A stretch of DNA of 64,000 nucleotides from Thermoanaerobacter ethanolicus JW 200 (GCF_003722315.1 NZ_CP033580.1:2809501-2873500), one strand, 5' to 3'; shown: positions 1 through 10,197, counted from the first letter of the stretch. Notes: generated by a model from the sequence alone, not told the origin. A program made the numbers and translations.

Positions 1-1577
1 CTCATAGAAAATTCGTCTAAGCCAAGTCCTAACAATATAACTGTAGCTAAAGGATCTCCCGCCATTTCACCGCACATAGCCGCAAATTTGCCTTCTTTGT
101 GAGCCGCATCGATCACAAACTTTATAAGCCTTAAAATAGCTGGATTAAACGGCTGATAATAATCTTTTACGTGTTCATTCATTCTGTCAACAGCAAGAGT
201 ATACTGCGTCAGGTCATTAGTTCCTATGCTAAAGAAGTCCACTTCTTTAGCTAATATGTCTGCAGTCACTGCAGCAGAAGGTATTTCCACCATTATACCT
301 ACTTTTATGTTTTTGTCATATTTTATGCCTTCTTTATCAAGCTCAGCTTTTACTTCGTTTAAAACGATATTTGCTTTTCTCACATCTTCTATAGAAGATA
401 TCATAGGATACATTATGTGAATATTTCCATAAGCACTTGCTCTTAAAATTGCTCTTAATTGAGTCTTAAATATGTCTGTCCTATCCAAGCAAAGCCTTAT
501 AGCCCTATATCCCAAAAAAGGATTCATCTCTTTAGGCATATCAAGATAAGGAAGTTCCTTATCTCCTCCTATATCCAGTGTTCTTATGGTAACAGGCCTT
601 CCTTCCATTTTTTCTGCAACTTCTTTGTAGGCTTCAAATTGCTCTTCTTCTGTAGGAAGAGTAGTTCTATCCATGTATAAGAATTCAGTTCTAAAAAGTC
701 CAACCCCTTCTGCTCCATTGGCCAGCGCACTTTTTACATCTTTTGGAGTTCCTATATTTGCCGCTAACATGACTTTTTTGCCATCGGGAGTTATTGCAGG
801 CAAATCTTTTAATTTCTTTAATTTCTCCACCTTTTTATCATAATTCTCTTTTTTAGCCTTATATTCGTTTATTGTATTTTCGTCAGGATTTACAATGACA
901 ACCCCTTCCAACCCATCTACTATTATGGTATCTCCATTATTAACTTGAGAGGTAACATTACCCAATCCTACTACAGCAGGAATTTCTAAGGAACGTGCCA
1001 TTATAGCTGTATGAGAAGTTCTTCCGCCTACATCTGTAGCAAATCCTAAAACCATTTCTTTTTTCATGGTAGCTGTATCTGAAGGGGTTAAGTCTTTGGC
1101 TATAACTACCACTTGTTCATCAAGTTCAGAAAGATTCACGCTTTTTACTCCTAAAAGATTATTTATTATACGGCTTCCTACATCCCTTAAATCTACAGCT
1201 CTTTCTTTTAAATATTCATCATTTAAACTTTCCATTACAGAAGCATTTTGTTCAATTACTTTATTTACCGCATTATCAGCAGTTATAAGTTCAGTCTTTA
1301 TCATGTTTTCTACCCCTTCAATAAGTTCGGGGTCACTTGCTAGCATTAAATGTGCCTCAAAAATTTCTGCCTTATCATTCCCAAATTATTTCAATGCATC
1401 TTCTTTAATTTTTTGTATTTGCTCCTTCGTCACTTCTAAAGCTTTCTTAAACCTTTCAATTTCGTACTCTACTTTTGATTCATCTATGTTTTTCATGTTG
1501 ATTTCTGCTTTTTCTTTAGTATATAAGAAAACCTTCCCAATCGCTATCCCTGGGGATGCCGCAACTCCTTTTAGCAT
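1..1577 (-). pseudogene. ptsI: PTS enzyme I (phosphoenolpyruvate-protein phosphotransferase), interrupted by an in-frame stop; runs off the window
   Basis: Enzyme I takes phosphate from phosphoenolpyruvate onto a histidine and passes it to HPr, the first step of PTS sugar uptake, in the cytoplasm. The start ATG at 1577 follows a GGAGGG site. The first 63 residues begin MLKGVAASPGIAIGKV, as is usual for the family. A TAA at 1386-1388 then stops the frame, but the same frame continues open to the window edge with clear enzyme I sequence: [13 protein letters not shown], then the phosphohistidine motif [13 protein letters not shown] near 985-1030, then the PEP-binding region. Only a codon change (probably AAA to TAA) separates the halves, with no frame change. 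A terminator separates the gene from the PTS genes upstream. The product is probably non-functional unless the stop is a sequencing error or translation restarts at an internal Met. The identification is sure; the inactivation is as read. Confidence 0.9.
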
Positions 1578-1716
1578 TTGTTAACCCTCCTTAAAATTAG
1601 TTCTAACGTCTATTATAACATAGTTTTCGTCCCAGTGTGAAACTTTTGCACAATAATAAAATAAAAAAATAAAGCAAATTTGACAAATCATTTTTTAGAT
1701 AGCCGCAAAAGCAAAA

Positions 1717-1741
1717 TCAGGAAAGGCAATCCCTTTCCTGA
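1717..1741 (-). terminator. Terminator after the IIB gene
   Basis: Ten-base arms TCAGGAAAGG and CCTTTCCTGA enclose a 5-nt loop and, read on the minus strand, are followed by a T-rich stretch. It lies just downstream of the IIB stop and before ptsI, so ptsI may have its own promoter or depend on read-through. Confidence 0.75.
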
Positions 1742-1757
1742 CTCAACAATCAGTTCT

Positions 1758-2069
1758 TTATTTATTAACCAATTTTAATGCTTCTTCAATAACAGCTTTA
1801 GCGTTTTTTATAGCTTTTTGAGCTTCAACTTTATAGATGGGCTTATCTTTAAATCGAGATTCTTCTTTAACTGCTACATCTGCTGCGAAAATAACAAGAT
1901 CTGCTTCATCAACTTCCTTCTGAGTTATTTTATTCTCTATGCCAATTGAACCTTGCGTTTCAACTTTAATTTTGTGCCCAAGTTTTTTTGCTGCATTCTC
2001 TAATGCTTCAGCCGCCATATAGGTATGAGCAATACCTGTAGGACAAGCTGTAACTGCAACTATTTTCAT
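1758..2069 (-). CDS. PTS fructose-type EIIB component
   Basis: A stand-alone IIB domain of 103 residues of the fructose/mannitol PTS family. It accepts phosphate from IIA on a cysteine and gives it to the incoming sugar at IIC. The N-terminus MKIVAVTACPTGIAHTYMAA holds the family signature, with Cys9 as the phosphorylated residue in the CPTGIAHT motif. The ATG follows GAGGG. It sits downstream of the IIC and IIA genes, in the usual split arrangement of a fructose-like permease. The frame is intact, unlike its neighbour IIC. The substrate cannot be fixed from sequence; fructose or a related hexose or polyol is likely. Confidence 0.9.
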   Translation of the reverse strand: MKIVAVTACPTGIAHTYMAAEALENAAKKLGHKIKVETQGSIGIENKITQKEVDEADLVIFAADVAVKEESRFKDKPIYKVEAQKAIKNAKAVIEEALKLVNK

Positions 2070-2133
2070 ATTCCATCCCTCTTTCTATAAAATTTTGTAA
2101 ATTATTTACATAATCTTGAAACTATTTTTAGTT

Positions 2134-3179
2134 TTACTCAGCAACTTCACTCTCATCTTCAACTTCTTCAATAACAGGTTTTTTTAATGCATTTACCATT
2201 AATGCAGTAACCGCAATACCTATTAGTACAGCTACTATAAACATGATTTTATTATCTACAACCGGCAACACAATAGGTCCACCATGTGGTGCATGGTCTC
2301 CAACCTTCCCTATTGCTGCTATCGCAGCACCTATAGATGAGCCTACCATTATAGATGGTATTACTCTTAATGGATCGGCTGCAGCAAAAGGTATAGCACC
2401 TTCTGTGATACCAATCATCCCCATTGCAAGTGCACCATACCCTGCTTCCTTTTCTGCTTTAGTGTACTTGTTGGGTGCTAACAATGTAGCAACACCCATC
2501 CCAAGCGGGGGAATGCATATTGCTACTGCTACTGGTCCCATAATTGTATATACGCCTTCTCCTATCATTGCTGCAGCAAATAAGAATGCAACTTTGTTTA
2601 CAGGCCCCCCATATCAAAAGCTATCATCGCACCCATTATCATTGCTAAAATCACAGCATTTCCTGTACTCATGGATTTTAACCAATTTGTCATAGCTGTC
2701 ATTGCACTGCTTATAGGATTACCGAGTACATATATCATAAGAAAACCTACAATAAGTGCTGATAACAACGGGATTACAAAAATTGGCATTATAGGTCTTA
2801 AATTCTTAGGAACTCTCCAACTCTTTATCCACCTTGCAACATATCCTGCGATAAAACCTGCAATAATTCCACCTAAAAAACCTGCCTTCAACTGGTTTGC
2901 AAGCACTCCACCAACAAGTCCAGGAGCAAGTCCAGGTCTATCAGCTATTCCAAAAGCTATAAATCCTGCAAGAACTGGCACCATCATTGAAAAAGAAGCT
3001 GTACCAATATCCATCATACTTTTTAACACTGGATTTGTAACAACTGCACCTTTACCAGCCTGCACACCACTTAATGCAATTGAAAAAGCTATTAAAACAC
3101 CACCTATGACAACTATAGGTATCATGTAAGATACGCCTGTCATTAAATATTCTCTAATCCTTTTTAATTCTTCCTTCAT
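2134..3179 (-). pseudogene. PTS fructose-type EIIC membrane component, frameshifted
   Basis: This is the membrane channel of the fructose-type permease. Residues 1-193 are read from ATG 3179 (good GGAGG site) as several hydrophobic segments and end at FDMGGL followed by stop. A second frame from about 2600 to 2134 continues as PVNKVAFLFAAAMIGEGVYTIMGP, which is exactly what should follow FDMGG in this family. Adding one G to the run of six (C6 on the plus strand, 2605-2610) restores one open frame of about 348 codons. The lesion is therefore a single-base loss in a homopolymer. It may be a real mutation, phase-variable slippage or a sequencing error. If real, the permease is truncated midway and inactive. 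Confidence 0.88.
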
Positions 3180-3220
3180 CGTATTTTTATCCTCCTTATC
3201 GATTTTATTTTTATTTATTT

Positions 3221-3670
3221 TTAACTTACTTGGATATCACTTAAAGCATTTAAAATTTCCTCGACAGTTACTGCTTTTTTTAGCATTTCAATAAAACTAT
3301 CATTCATTAATTTTCGTGATAACTGTGACAATATCTTAAGATGAACATTATCCACATTTTCTTCAGGCACCCCTAAGAGAAAAATTAAATTGACAGGTTT
3401 GCCATCTAATGAATCCCATTCTATTCCATCAGTTGTTTTACCAAATACTATCATCGCCTCCTTTACAGCTTTTGATTTTCCATGTGGTATCGCGATTCCA
3501 TTCCCCACCCCCGTTGTATATGCTTTTTCTCTATCAAGCACACTTCTCGCATACTCCTCTACAGAAGTTATTTTCCCTTCTTTTTGCGCTAATTCCGCCA
3601 ATTTTATAATTGCCTCTTCTTTGTTTTTTGCCTCAAGATTTAGTGTAACAAGATTTTTATTTATCAGCAT
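3221..3670 (-). CDS. PTS fructose/mannitol-type EIIA component
   Basis: A 149-residue IIA domain protein that carries phosphate from HPr to IIB. The active-site region reads GVGNGIAIPHGKSK, with the phosphohistidine in IPHG, as is typical of the PTS_EIIA_2 family. The ATG at 3670 has a GGAGGT site and overlaps the end of the upstream regulator gene by 14 bases, so the two are translated from one message. The order is regulator-IIA-IIC-IIB. Confidence 0.92.
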   Translation of the reverse strand: MLINKNLVTLNLEAKNKEEAIIKLAELAQKEGKITSVEEYARSVLDREKAYTTGVGNGIAIPHGKSKAVKEAMIVFGKTTDGIEWDSLDGKPVNLIFLLGVPEENVDNVHLKILSQLSRKLMNDSFIEMLKKAVTVEEILNALSDIQVS

Positions 3671-5615
3671 CGTAAATTACCTCCAATAACTTTATAATTT
3701 CTTCTCTGTTTTTTGCTTTTTTTATATTTTCTACAAATTCCGGTGATTCAAGTTTATTATATAATTTTCTAAATATATACCTGGATTTTGCTATATCACT
3801 TTGAGTTAAAGATATCATAAATAACATATCTACCTTTTCTTCATCCCAAGCTATAGGATTTTTTAGTCTTACCACTGTAAATACTGATTTATTAACATGT
3901 TCTGGTAAACCATGTGGAATTGCAATACCATTTCCTATAGCAGTAGAAGCTATTTTTTCTCTGGTTATAACATCTTGAATATATTCCTCCTTTACATATC
4001 CTTTTTTATGCAACTCCATACATACCTTACTTAATAAATCTTCTTTTTTTAGGTAAATACCGTCAACATCAAGTAACTGCGTATCGATTAAATTAGATCT
4101 TTTATTTAGAGCCTGTATAAATTCATCAAGCCGCTTTATATCATTTTGAGTTAATAAAGGACTTATATTTATAAAAGGTTTATTTATCTCAATAGGTACA
4201 GTAGAGATAACTATATCTATGTCATTTAAGATGCTCTCATGTAGCGAAACAGAAGAAACTATGTCTTTTATTTCTATCTGTTTAAAAGATTTCTCAAGCC
4301 TTGCCGCAAGAAGTTGTGCTGTTCCAATGCCAGTTGTACAAACAACCAGGGCTTTAAGTGGTTTTTTAGCTCGTTCAACTGCAGCACCTAAATGTAGTGC
4401 AATATAACCTATTTCCTCTTCTGCAACTTTTTTACCTAAATACTTCTCAAACACAACACTTGTCATCCATGCAACCCCATATATTTCAGGATAATTCTCT
4501 TTAATATCGTTTAATAGTGGATTTCTTAGTGTTAAACCATACTTGAGCCTATTTATAGTTGGTCTTAAATGTAGTATCAAACCATTTAACAATTGCTTAT
4601 CATTGCTTAAATCAAGAGATAATGCCCTTTCAGCAATATTTATAATTTCTTTTGACATAATAACCGCTAGCTCAATACTTTCTTCATCTTCCAACTCTAA
4701 ATTCACATCTTCAATTTTATTTTGCTGCATTTTAGTACCAATGATATGCAATACAATATATCCTATTTCTGATTCAGGAAGAACTACATTAAATTTCGCT
4801 TCTATCTCTTTCGCCATCTGTTGAGCTATTACATATTCATCTTTTTGCTTTAGATTATTTAAGACCGCCTTTGATAATTTAACATCTTTTTTATGCTTTA
4901 GTCTTTCGATAGAAATAGCTACATGTATAACCAAACTTATAAAAGCCTCATCCGAAAATCTAAATTTGAGTTTTGATTCAGCATTACTAACTATTTTTTC
5001 AAGTTGCTTGTAATCAATATCAAAAAGTTCCCTTAATTGCATTAATGTTCTATAATCTATCCTACCAGTGTAATCATTATATAAAAATTCTTTTAATTCT
5101 TTTTGTTCTTTAGTTGAAACAATTAAGCTTGCCACTGCATTTCGCCAATTCTCTTCATCGCCTACCACTTCAATGCCATAGTTAGGTTTTTTTAGAAGTT
5201 TTAGATTAAATTTGTTAAGCCATTTTTCAACACTTTGTAAGTCTTTGTGTATTGTAACCCTACTTACATAAAGTTCCTCCGCTAGTTCTTTTGTAGTTAC
5301 ACTTCCTTTACTCATAAACAATCGCTTTAAAATGTAGTTTTTTCTTGCTTCAGGCGAAAAAGGTTCTTCAAAGTCTAAACTCTTTTTAATCTCATCAGCA
5401 AGCTCAAGCTTTTTATTTCTAGGCCCCTCTAGTACAATACCTACTCTTGGTTTTTTGATAATTTTTACGCCTTTTTGTTGTACAAATTCTTCAGCTTTTT
5501 TTAAATCATTCCTTATTGTTTTATTCGATACTTTCAGTGTATTTGCGATATAATCAACCGTAAGTGGCTGTTCGCTATTTAAAAGCATATTTATAATCTC
5601 AAGTATCCTATCCAT
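3657..5615 (-). CDS. PRD-containing transcriptional activator (MtlR/ManR type) of the PTS operon
   Basis: A 652-residue multidomain regulator. The order seen is: an N-terminal winged helix (about 1-60, NSEQPLTVDYIANTLKVSNKT), a second HTH (about 85-150, GSVTTKELAEELYVSRVTIHKD), PRD1 (about 190-295), PRD2 (about 305-410, with LILHLRPTINRLKYG and YIALHLGAAVERAKKP), an EIIB-like domain with LVVCTTGIGTAQLLAARL (about 415-500) and a C-terminal EIIA-like domain (about 510-650) with GNGIAIPHGLPEHV. In this family PTS phosphorylation of the PRD, IIB and IIA histidines and cysteine couples sugar flux to activation of the permease operon. It is the first gene of the cluster, and a palindrome lies just upstream of its start. 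The frame is intact. The exact sugar is not known. Confidence 0.93.
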   Translation of the reverse strand: MDRILEIINMLLNSEQPLTVDYIANTLKVSNKTIRNDLKKAEEFVQQKGVKIIKKPRVGIVLEGPRNKKLELADEIKKSLDFEEPFSPEARKNYILKRLFMSKGSVTTKELAEELYVSRVTIHKDLQSVEKWLNKFNLKLLKKPNYGIEVVGDEENWRNAVASLIVSTKEQKELKEFLYNDYTGRIDYRTLMQLRELFDIDYKQLEKIVSNAESKLKFRFSDEAFISLVIHVAISIERLKHKKDVKLSKAVLNNLKQKDEYVIAQQMAKEIEAKFNVVLPESEIGYIVLHIIGTKMQQNKIEDVNLELEDEESIELAVIMSKEIINIAERALSLDLSNDKQLLNGLILHLRPTINRLKYGLTLRNPLLNDIKENYPEIYGVAWMTSVVFEKYLGKKVAEEEIGYIALHLGAAVERAKKPLKALVVCTTGIGTAQLLAARLEKSFKQIEIKDIVSSVSLHESILNDIDIVISTVPIEINKPFINISPLLTQNDIKRLDEFIQALNKRSNLIDTQLLDVDGIYLKKEDLLSKVCMELHKKGYVKEEYIQDVITREKIASTAIGNGIAIPHGLPEHVNKSVFTVVRLKNPIAWDEEKVDMLFMISLTQSDIAKSRYIFRKLYNKLESPEFVENIKKAKNREEIIKLLEVIYDADK

Positions 5616-5630
5616 AATTAATCACCCTTT

Positions 5631-5649
5631 TACCACATTTAATGTGGTA
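5631..5649. promoter_or_regulatory. Palindromic operator upstream of the PRD regulator, with a second half-site
   Basis: A 19-bp palindrome TACCACATTTAATGTGGTA with perfect 9-bp arms lies 16 bases upstream of the regulator start codon. The half-site AATGTGGTAA (5641-5650) recurs in direct orientation at 5745-5754, 104 bp away, about ten helical turns. This suggests a binding site for the encoded PRD activator or another sugar regulator. The binding protein is inferred from position. Confidence 0.6.
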
Positions 5650-5792
5650 ACTATATTAACAAATTTATTTCAGCTTTCGATTAATATTATACCTAAAAAA
5701 CGTTTATTTTCAAGGAATTTAAGTGTAACTTTTTGTGCCTTATTAATGTGGTAAAACTTTATTAATTATTCAAATCAAGAGATAAAACAAAA

Positions 5793-5824
5793 AAAAGACC
5801 AGGAAAATATTCTCCCAGTCTTTT
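5793..5824 (-). terminator. Terminator of the diguanylate cyclase gene
   Basis: Arms AAAAGAC/GTCTTTT and GGA/TCC with a two-base internal mismatch form a hairpin just past the stop of the GGDEF gene. On the minus strand it is followed by a run of T. Confidence 0.65.
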
Positions 5825-5837
5825 CTTTAAGCCTTTT

Positions 5838-7502
5838 TCACACTTCATATATGGCAATTTTGTTTCTTCCTTTACTTTTGCCACCTGCATATAAAGCTCT
5901 ATCTGCATGGCTTATAAGTTTTTCTGCAGAATCAGCCTTTTCCGGATAATCTGCTACTCCACCCGTTATGGTTACATATATATCTCCTTTATCTGTCCTA
6001 ATTGGCCTTGATGATACTTCATTTCTTATCCTCTCTGCAATCATATAGGCTTGTTCTGCAGTAAGTTTCGGCAAAATCACTGCAAATTCTTCTCCACCAA
6101 ATCGCGCTACAATATCATCACTTCTCACATTGTTTTTTATCCGTTTTGCCACTTCCTTAAGTACTTCATCTCCAACTAAATGGCCATAAGTATCATTTAT
6201 CAGTTTAAAATTATCCAAATCAAACATTATAAGGCTCACAGGCTCACTAGTCTCATCTGCCCTCATAATATTTTCCATTAATGCATCATTAAAATATCTT
6301 CTATTATAAGTCTTTGTTAAAGGATCAGTAATAGATTTTTTGGTGACTTCATAATATCGTTTAGCATTGGTTATCGCAACAGAAGCTTGATCTACGATTA
6401 TCTCTATGATTTTAACAGAATCCTCATCAAACACATTTGTCTCTACATGCAACACCATAAGACATCCAACGACAGATCCCGAAAACCTTAAAGGAGCTAC
6501 TACTACACTGCCATAGTTATTTAAAAATTGTTCTTTTAAAAATCTTTTATCCTGCTTTAAATCCTTAATTGCTATTGTTTTGTTAGAAGATATGCACTTT
6601 CCTATTATTCCCTCATCTTTGAAGTAATTTTCTTTAAAGCCTTCCTCTCCCTCTCTATTACCTATCGATTTTACTAAAGCAGCTACCCCATTAGAATCTG
6701 TCAAATATATTGCTGCTGCAGATACTGAAACAACTTGAGAAATAACTTCTATAATAGTATCTAATATTTGCTCCAACTCTAACTTCGAATTTATCATTTT
6801 AACCATCTCATATATGGCGTTAAGCCTTTTATTTGCCTTAATCAAATCTCTAATCATCCTAAAAGCATATGCTATGAATATAAGTGGAGTTAAAGATAAC
6901 ACAAAAAACAGAAGGCTATGTTTAAAATAAATATATGCAAGAAGTAATGAAACAGGAATCATAACTATATAAGTACCCAACTCTAATAATACACTCTCAT
7001 TCCAATACTCTTTAAACAAAATCTTCCCCTGTACTTTTAAAGCATAGTACAGTATAAAATTATTCAAAAGGAAACTTATTATGACGTAACTTAAAATATA
7101 TTTAACTTGCGAAAAAGAAACTATGCCAATTTTTCCACCTATGAATTCATAAAACCATCCTGCCACTAAATATGCAATAGAAAACATTCCTCCATTTAAA
7201 AGCCCATTTTTTATCTTTTTTCTTACTACAATAGTATCAAACATAACAGAGGATACCATGAGAGTAGCCGCTCCAACCGTGCCAAAAATCAAAAAAGTAG
7301 TTATTCCTATTGTAGGGCTTAAAGATAATTTTATATCTGTATACATTATGCCAAGATTATCCAAAATTATTGCGAAAGCTAATAAAATCAAAAAGACTCT
7401 CCAATCAATTCCAATACCACAGCGGTAAAGTGCCCACACAAATAATATACTTCCTATTGTAATTAAGGTTATATTAAAAACCAGTTCCCTGTACTTCCCC
7501 AT
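5838..7502 (-). CDS. Membrane-anchored GAF-GGDEF diguanylate cyclase
   Basis: Probably makes cyclic di-GMP from two GTP. The N-terminal ~200 residues form several hydrophobic segments (an integral membrane sensor). A GAF domain follows at about 225-370, then a GGDEF domain at about 390-550. The active site reads RFGGEEF, an accepted GGEEF variant, and an RxxD inhibitory I-site (RSDD) lies exactly five residues before it, so product feedback is expected. The start at 7502 (MGKYREL) is preferred because CGAGGGG lies 6 bases upstream; a frame open to 7529 lacks a ribosome site. The gene stands alone between two terminators. The signal sensed is unknown. Confidence 0.9.
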   Translation of the reverse strand: MGKYRELVFNITLITIGSILFVWALYRCGIGIDWRVFLILLAFAIILDNLGIMYTDIKLSLSPTIGITTFLIFGTVGAATLMVSSVMFDTIVVRKKIKNGLLNGGMFSIAYLVAGWFYEFIGGKIGIVSFSQVKYILSYVIISFLLNNFILYYALKVQGKILFKEYWNESVLLELGTYIVMIPVSLLLAYIYFKHSLLFFVLSLTPLIFIAYAFRMIRDLIKANKRLNAIYEMVKMINSKLELEQILDTIIEVISQVVSVSAAAIYLTDSNGVAALVKSIGNREGEEGFKENYFKDEGIIGKCISSNKTIAIKDLKQDKRFLKEQFLNNYGSVVVAPLRFSGSVVGCLMVLHVETNVFDEDSVKIIEIIVDQASVAITNAKRYYEVTKKSITDPLTKTYNRRYFNDALMENIMRADETSEPVSLIMFDLDNFKLINDTYGHLVGDEVLKEVAKRIKNNVRSDDIVARFGGEEFAVILPKLTAEQAYMIAERIRNEVSSRPIRTDKGDIYVTITGGVADYPEKADSAEKLISHADRALYAGGKSKGRNKIAIYEV

Positions 7503-7663
7503 ACTAATCCCCTCGTTTTTCCGAATCATATTAGTATTCTACATTTATTTCAAAAATCCTTCTTGGGCTGATAAGGTTTATAAAATTGATCACATTTATT
7601 TATCAGAGCCAATTGTACCACAAATCCCCATCATAATATGTCGAATCTTGTACTTCCCTTTAA

Positions 7664-7717
7664 ATATTTATAAAAAACCTTCTGTAGCAATTGCTACAGA
7701 AGGTTTTTTATAAATAT
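7664..7717. terminator. Long perfect palindrome, terminator of nrdJ
   Basis: A perfect 54-bp palindrome with 27-base arms; the GC-containing core CCTTCTGTAGC pairs with GCTACAGAAGG and is bounded by A6 and T6 runs. It overlaps the last base of the nrdJ stop codon and would terminate in both directions. Confidence 0.9.
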
Positions 7718-10029
7718 CAACCGCATTTAGAATAGCCACAGTTTTTACACACCACACATCCGCCTTCATGCTCTATTGGGCTGCCACACTCAGGGCAAAA
7801 CTTTTCTTCGTCTAATAAGTCAGCTTCACTCAATGCAACTTCTTCTTTAGGATCATCTTCATCGCCATTATGATTATTTTCATATATAGGTACATCGATA
7901 GGTGCAAATTGCTGCTCCTCTTCCACCCGGATTTTCATCACTTTCTCAATAACCTTGCCAATAGCATCAGGGCAAGATAACACTTTTATTTCTTTGTTTG
8001 TAGCCATTTGCCTTAAAGTAGAATGACATCTTATACCTTTTAATTGCTCTACAATTGTCTTCGCATCAATGCCTGAGCGCAATGCTATAGATATAAGCCT
8101 ACTTGTAGCTTCTGACTGTGAAGGGCATCCACCTGCTCTTCCAAGATTTGTAAATACCTCACATATGCCTTGGTCATCATAATTAACTGTTATATAAAGA
8201 TTTCCACAACCTATTCTCACTTTTTCAGTTATTCCTCTTGTCACAGGAGGTCTTGGCCTTGGTCTTAAAGGTTCATTTTTAGTTTGCTCTTCTTTAGGTT
8301 TTGTTTCTTCTTTTTTCTCTTTTATGCCCAAATTCAATACTTGCGATTCACGACTTCCATCTCTGTATATAGTAACCCCTTTGCAACCAAGTTCATAGGC
8401 AAGAAGATAAGTTCTTCTAACATCCTCTACTGTAGCTTCATTTCTAAAGTTCACCGTTTTAGAAACTGCATTGTCAACATGTTTTTGAAAAGCTGCTTGC
8501 ATTTTAACATGCCACTCAGGGTCAATATCATGAGCTATCACAAAGACTCTTTTAACATCTTCTGGTATACCCTTTATGTCTTTTAGACTTCCCCTTCGAG
8601 CAATTTCTCGCATCAGTTCTTCTGAATAAAATCCTCTTTCAATGGCAACCTCTTTAAATACAGGGTTTACTTCCACCAGTTCTGTATTATCCATAACATT
8701 TCGCGTCATAGCTATTGCAAACACCGGTTCTATGCCACTAGAAGTACCTGCAATGATAGATATGGTGCCAGTCGGGGCAATAGTAGTAGTTGTAGCGTTT
8801 CGAATTTTTATACCCATTTTTTTGTAAATACTCTTATCATAGAAACCAAAGGTACCTCTTTGTTCTGCTAATTTAATCGATGCTTCTTTGGAAGTTTCAT
8901 CAATAAACCCCATCAATTCTTCGCCTAACTCTACAGCCTCTTCAGAATCATAGGGAATGCCTAATCTCAAAAGCATGTTAGCAAATCCCATTACGCCAAG
9001 ACCTATTTTTCTTGTCCCTTTTGTCATCTCCTCAATTTGTGGAAGAGGATATTTATTGGCATCTATTACATTATCCAAAAAATGTACTGCATCATAGACC
9101 GTTTCTCTAAGTTTGTCATAATCTATTGCGTATCTACCTTCTACCTTTTTTAACATATTTTCAAGATTAATTGAACCTAAGTTACAAGATTCATATGGTA
9201 AAAGTGGCTGTTCACCACAGGGATTGGTAGACTCAATCTCTCCAACTTCAGGGGTAGGATTTTTCTCATTTATTCTGTCTAAAAATACAATACCCGGTTC
9301 CCCATTTCTCCAAGCCATTTCTACAATCAGGTCAAAGACTTCTCTTGCTCTTAATCTATTTACAACCTTACCCGTATGAGGATCTATTAGATCGTATTCC
9401 CTATCTTCCTCAACAGCCTTCATAAATTCTTCTGTAATAGCCACGCTTATATTAAAATTTGTTATTTCATTGTTATCTTTTTTACACTGTATAAACTCCA
9501 ATATATCAGGGTGGTCAACACGCAGAATGCCCATATTTGCTCCTCTACGAGTACCACCTTGTTTCACCGCTTCTGTCGCTGCATTAAAAACTTTCATAAA
9601 ACTAACAGGTCCTGATGCAACGCCTCCAGTGGATCTGACTGTAGCTCCCTTGGGTCGTAAGCGAGAAAAGCTAAATCCCGTACCCCCACCACTTTTGTGA
9701 ATAATTGCCGCGTACTTTACCGCGTCGAAAATCTCTTCCATAGAATCTCCCACAGGAAGAACAAAACAGGCAGAAAGCTGACCTAATGGCCTACCGGCAT
9801 TCATTAACGTAGGAGAATTAGGTAAAAAGTCCAGAGCTACCATCATATCATAAAATCTCTTCTTTACTGCTTCTACATCAGCATTTTTGTCATAGATTAA
9901 ATCCACTTCAGCGATAGTCTTTGCAACCCTTTCAAACATTTCCTCAACCGTCTCAATAGGCTTGCCATTTTCATCTTTAGCTAAATACCTTCTCTCCAGA
10001 ACCTTCCTCGCATTCTCAGTAATTTTCAC
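7717..10029 (-). CDS. nrdJ: Adenosylcobalamin-dependent (class II) ribonucleotide reductase
   Basis: Reduces ribonucleotides to deoxyribonucleotides with a radical generated from adenosylcobalamin, independent of oxygen. It has 770 residues. The N-terminus lacks an obvious ATP-cone. The active-site regions are [21 protein letters not shown] near 70-90 and [21 protein letters not shown] near 265-285, whose NPCGE contains the catalytic Cys/Glu pair. The C-terminus ends in a cysteine-rich zinc-ribbon-like tail, CPECGSP...[13 protein letters not shown], typical of the bacterial B12 type and likely needed for re-reduction. The ATG has a GGAGGA site. Two NrdR boxes lie upstream. No cobalamin riboswitch was seen in the leader. 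Confidence 0.95.
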   Translation of the reverse strand: MKITENARKVLERRYLAKDENGKPIETVEEMFERVAKTIAEVDLIYDKNADVEAVKKRFYDMMVALDFLPNSPTLMNAGRPLGQLSACFVLPVGDSMEEIFDAVKYAAIIHKSGGGTGFSFSRLRPKGATVRSTGGVASGPVSFMKVFNAATEAVKQGGTRRGANMGILRVDHPDILEFIQCKKDNNEITNFNISVAITEEFMKAVEEDREYDLIDPHTGKVVNRLRAREVFDLIVEMAWRNGEPGIVFLDRINEKNPTPEVGEIESTNPCGEQPLLPYESCNLGSINLENMLKKVEGRYAIDYDKLRETVYDAVHFLDNVIDANKYPLPQIEEMTKGTRKIGLGVMGFANMLLRLGIPYDSEEAVELGEELMGFIDETSKEASIKLAEQRGTFGFYDKSIYKKMGIKIRNATTTTIAPTGTISIIAGTSSGIEPVFAIAMTRNVMDNTELVEVNPVFKEVAIERGFYSEELMREIARRGSLKDIKGIPEDVKRVFVIAHDIDPEWHVKMQAAFQKHVDNAVSKTVNFRNEATVEDVRRTYLLAYELGCKGVTIYRDGSRESQVLNLGIKEKKEETKPKEEQTKNEPLRPRPRPPVTRGITEKVRIGCGNLYITVNYDDQGICEVFTNLGRAGGCPSQSEATSRLISIALRSGIDAKTIVEQLKGIRCHSTLRQMATNKEIKVLSCPDAIGKVIEKVMKIRVEEEQQFAPIDVPIYENNHNGDEDDPKEEVALSEADLLDEEKFCPECGSPIEHEGGCVVCKNCGYSKCG

Positions 10030-10054
10030 AGGAAATTCCTCCTCTTATGTAAAA

Positions 10055-10101
10055 CCACAATATTTTGTATGTTACTTATTAAATTATACATTTTATTGTG
10101 G
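10055..10101 (-). promoter_or_regulatory. Pair of NrdR boxes upstream of nrdJ
   Basis: Box 1, CCACAATATTTTGTAT (10055-10070), and box 2, the reverse complement CCACAATAAAATGTAT at 10086-10101, both resemble the 16-bp NrdR palindrome (aCaCwATATaTwGtgT) with three to four differences. Their starts are 31 bp apart, about three helical turns, which is the spacing known for paired NrdR sites. They lie 26-72 bases upstream of the nrdJ start, over the expected promoter. Confidence 0.72.
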
Positions 10102-10158
10102 ATTCTGCAACCTCCAAAACTATCCGATTAACTTTATTATCTCCCTTTACTATTAATT

Positions 10159-10188
10159 TTCGTTTAAAAGCTTAATAAATTAAACGAA
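10159..10188. repeat. Inverted repeat between nrdJ promoter region and downstream terminator
   Basis: Nine-base arms TTCGTTTAA and TTAAACGAA with a 12-base spacer lie about 130 bases upstream of nrdJ. It could be an operator or part of the terminator of the gene ending at 10208. No stronger assignment is possible. Confidence 0.4.
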
Positions 10189-10197
10189 TTTAAAAAA

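Noticed and set aside
8284-8586. Plus-strand open frames inside nrdJ, mcm, ftsH, nifJ and similar genes
   Set aside because: They are antisense shadows of strongly conserved minus-strand genes with no ribosome sites or protein-like composition.
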